From Gammaproteobacteria bacterium (GTDB taxonomy: Bacteria; Pseudomonadota; Gammaproteobacteria; UBA1113), in assembly GCA_019752835.1 (NCBI GenBank), contig JAIELR010000058.1:1-16832 (forward strand): 16,832 nt of DNA. Reading direction: 5' to 3'. The notes under the pieces were generated by a model. That model ran no database searches. It was given only the letters and a program-made list of their open reading frames with translations, and was not told the DNA's origin. Position 1 is the stretch's first letter; each line of letters starts with the position of its first letter. The translations under genes were made by a program, and so were the position numbers. Below, piece after piece: positions 16,295 to 16,832 of this stretch.

Positions 16295-16832
16295 GTAAGG
16301 TGTAAAAATTCGCTGCAAAATGGCGATTAATTGGCCTTATAAGCACCGTGGCTATTGAAGGTTACGCCGTCACGATGGGAGCCGTGAAAAAAATAATCGT
16401 TTAGTGCTTGCAAAAATTAAAAAAAATAGTCACGATAGCGTTGTTGTCTGGTGAAGCAGAGGATATTGCTGATGTCATCCAAGGATAAACCCGAGCGTAT
16501 AACGCTCAGCCACGAGGAAGCTGAAGCCCTTAAAATAAGGGTGAGAGCGGGGATATTATTAGACAATGATAAAAAAATTCTCGTTGGCTTAATCGCCTTT
16601 ACGCTTTGGCTCCAACAGCAATTGAATTTGGCCACCTTATCGATTCATCGTTTAAAACGATTATTTGGTTTCTCCACAGAAAAAAAAAGCCCAAAATCCG
16701 CCCTGACAGACAACGCTGATGAGCAGGCGCCCGAGGAGACAGGTCACGTGACTGACGATAGCGTTGTCACGGACGGTGGGCCTGAAGGTCGAGTAGCTCC
16801 TCCCCATTGCTGAGGAGAAGCCCTCTAAGAAC
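16295..16832 (+). mobile_element. Left end of an IS66-like insertion sequence, continuing past the window
   Basis: A stretch beginning gtaaggtgtaaaaattcgct, followed by a non-coding leader and then the start of an IS66-type transposase gene, matches the layout of IS66 left ends, which usually open with GTAAG. The right end, inverted repeat and target duplication are outside the window, so the boundary is approximate. Bases 16278-16471 contain no gene I can support. No tnpA or tnpB-like frame is seen before the tnpC-like gene, so this would be a single-transposase type or a shortened copy. Confidence 0.5.
16472..16813 (+). pseudogene. IS66 transposase (TnpC-like) N-terminal part, apparently frameshifted
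   Basis: 113 residues from ATG at 16472 (GAGG 9 bases upstream; GTG at 16451 is the alternative). The sequence ITLSHEEAEALKIRV, a helical stretch, then RLKRLFGFSTEKKS is the typical N-terminus of IS66-family transposases, ending in the LFGxxTEK motif before an acidic linker. The family is normally several hundred residues long. This frame stops at 16811-16813 after VAPPHC. The next frame, open from 16797, reads IAEEKPSKN to the window edge, which is the kind of linker expected before the zinc-finger region. A one-base change in the C run at 16802-16805 would join them. Transposase identity is fairly secure; the frameshift is inferred and may be a sequencing error. Confidence 0.6.

Overview
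The window looks like an accessory region of a bacterial chromosome. I infer an AT-rich gammaproteobacterium, perhaps an intracellular Legionellales-type organism. The basis is the Rpn-type nuclease, the large alpha-helical proteins of no recognised family, the NACHT ATPases and the IS remnant. Taxonomy was not tested and is low confidence. Base composition is mosaic: by hand count 37 of 60 bases are G+C at 1-60, 12 of 60 at 13981-14040 and 30 of 60 at 15601-15660.

Left half, minus strand, read right to left. A 1036-residue helical protein (8693-5583) with a hydrophobic central stretch is followed by a 57-codon small ORF (5526-5353), a 622-residue protein (5330-3462) whose body is a diverged copy of the C-terminal half of the 1036-residue protein, and a NACHT ATPase (3306-1435). 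The NACHT frame is interrupted near an A8 run, and the neighbouring frame carries on as a HEAT-repeat solenoid that runs off the left edge (1499-1). NACHT and HEAT parts together look like one NLR-like sensor protein with a frame break.

Centre. Bases 8694-9373 form a divergent non-coding region of about 680 bp with several inverted repeats and no gene I can support.

Right half, plus strand. An Rpn-family PD-(D/E)XK nuclease (9374-10288) is followed by a second NACHT-solenoid protein starting at TTG (10411-13665). It overlaps by 17 bp a very AT-rich 755-residue protein (13649-15916), whose start codon sits inside a perfect hairpin. That gene overlaps by 14 bp a 124-residue ORF with a TTG start behind a strong ribosome binding site (15903-16277). 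The right edge holds the left end of an IS66-like element with the N-terminal part of its transposase gene, apparently frameshifted near 16802-16805.

Best hypothesis: two divergent NACHT-solenoid modules, each with its own accessory proteins, around a nuclease gene. NACHT ATPases with C-terminal repeats are known in bacteria as NLR-like anti-phage sensors, and intracellular bacteria also carry such proteins as candidate effectors; the sequence alone does not decide between these. The paired helical proteins beside NACHT-1 do not match any defence partner I know and are the most likely novel component.
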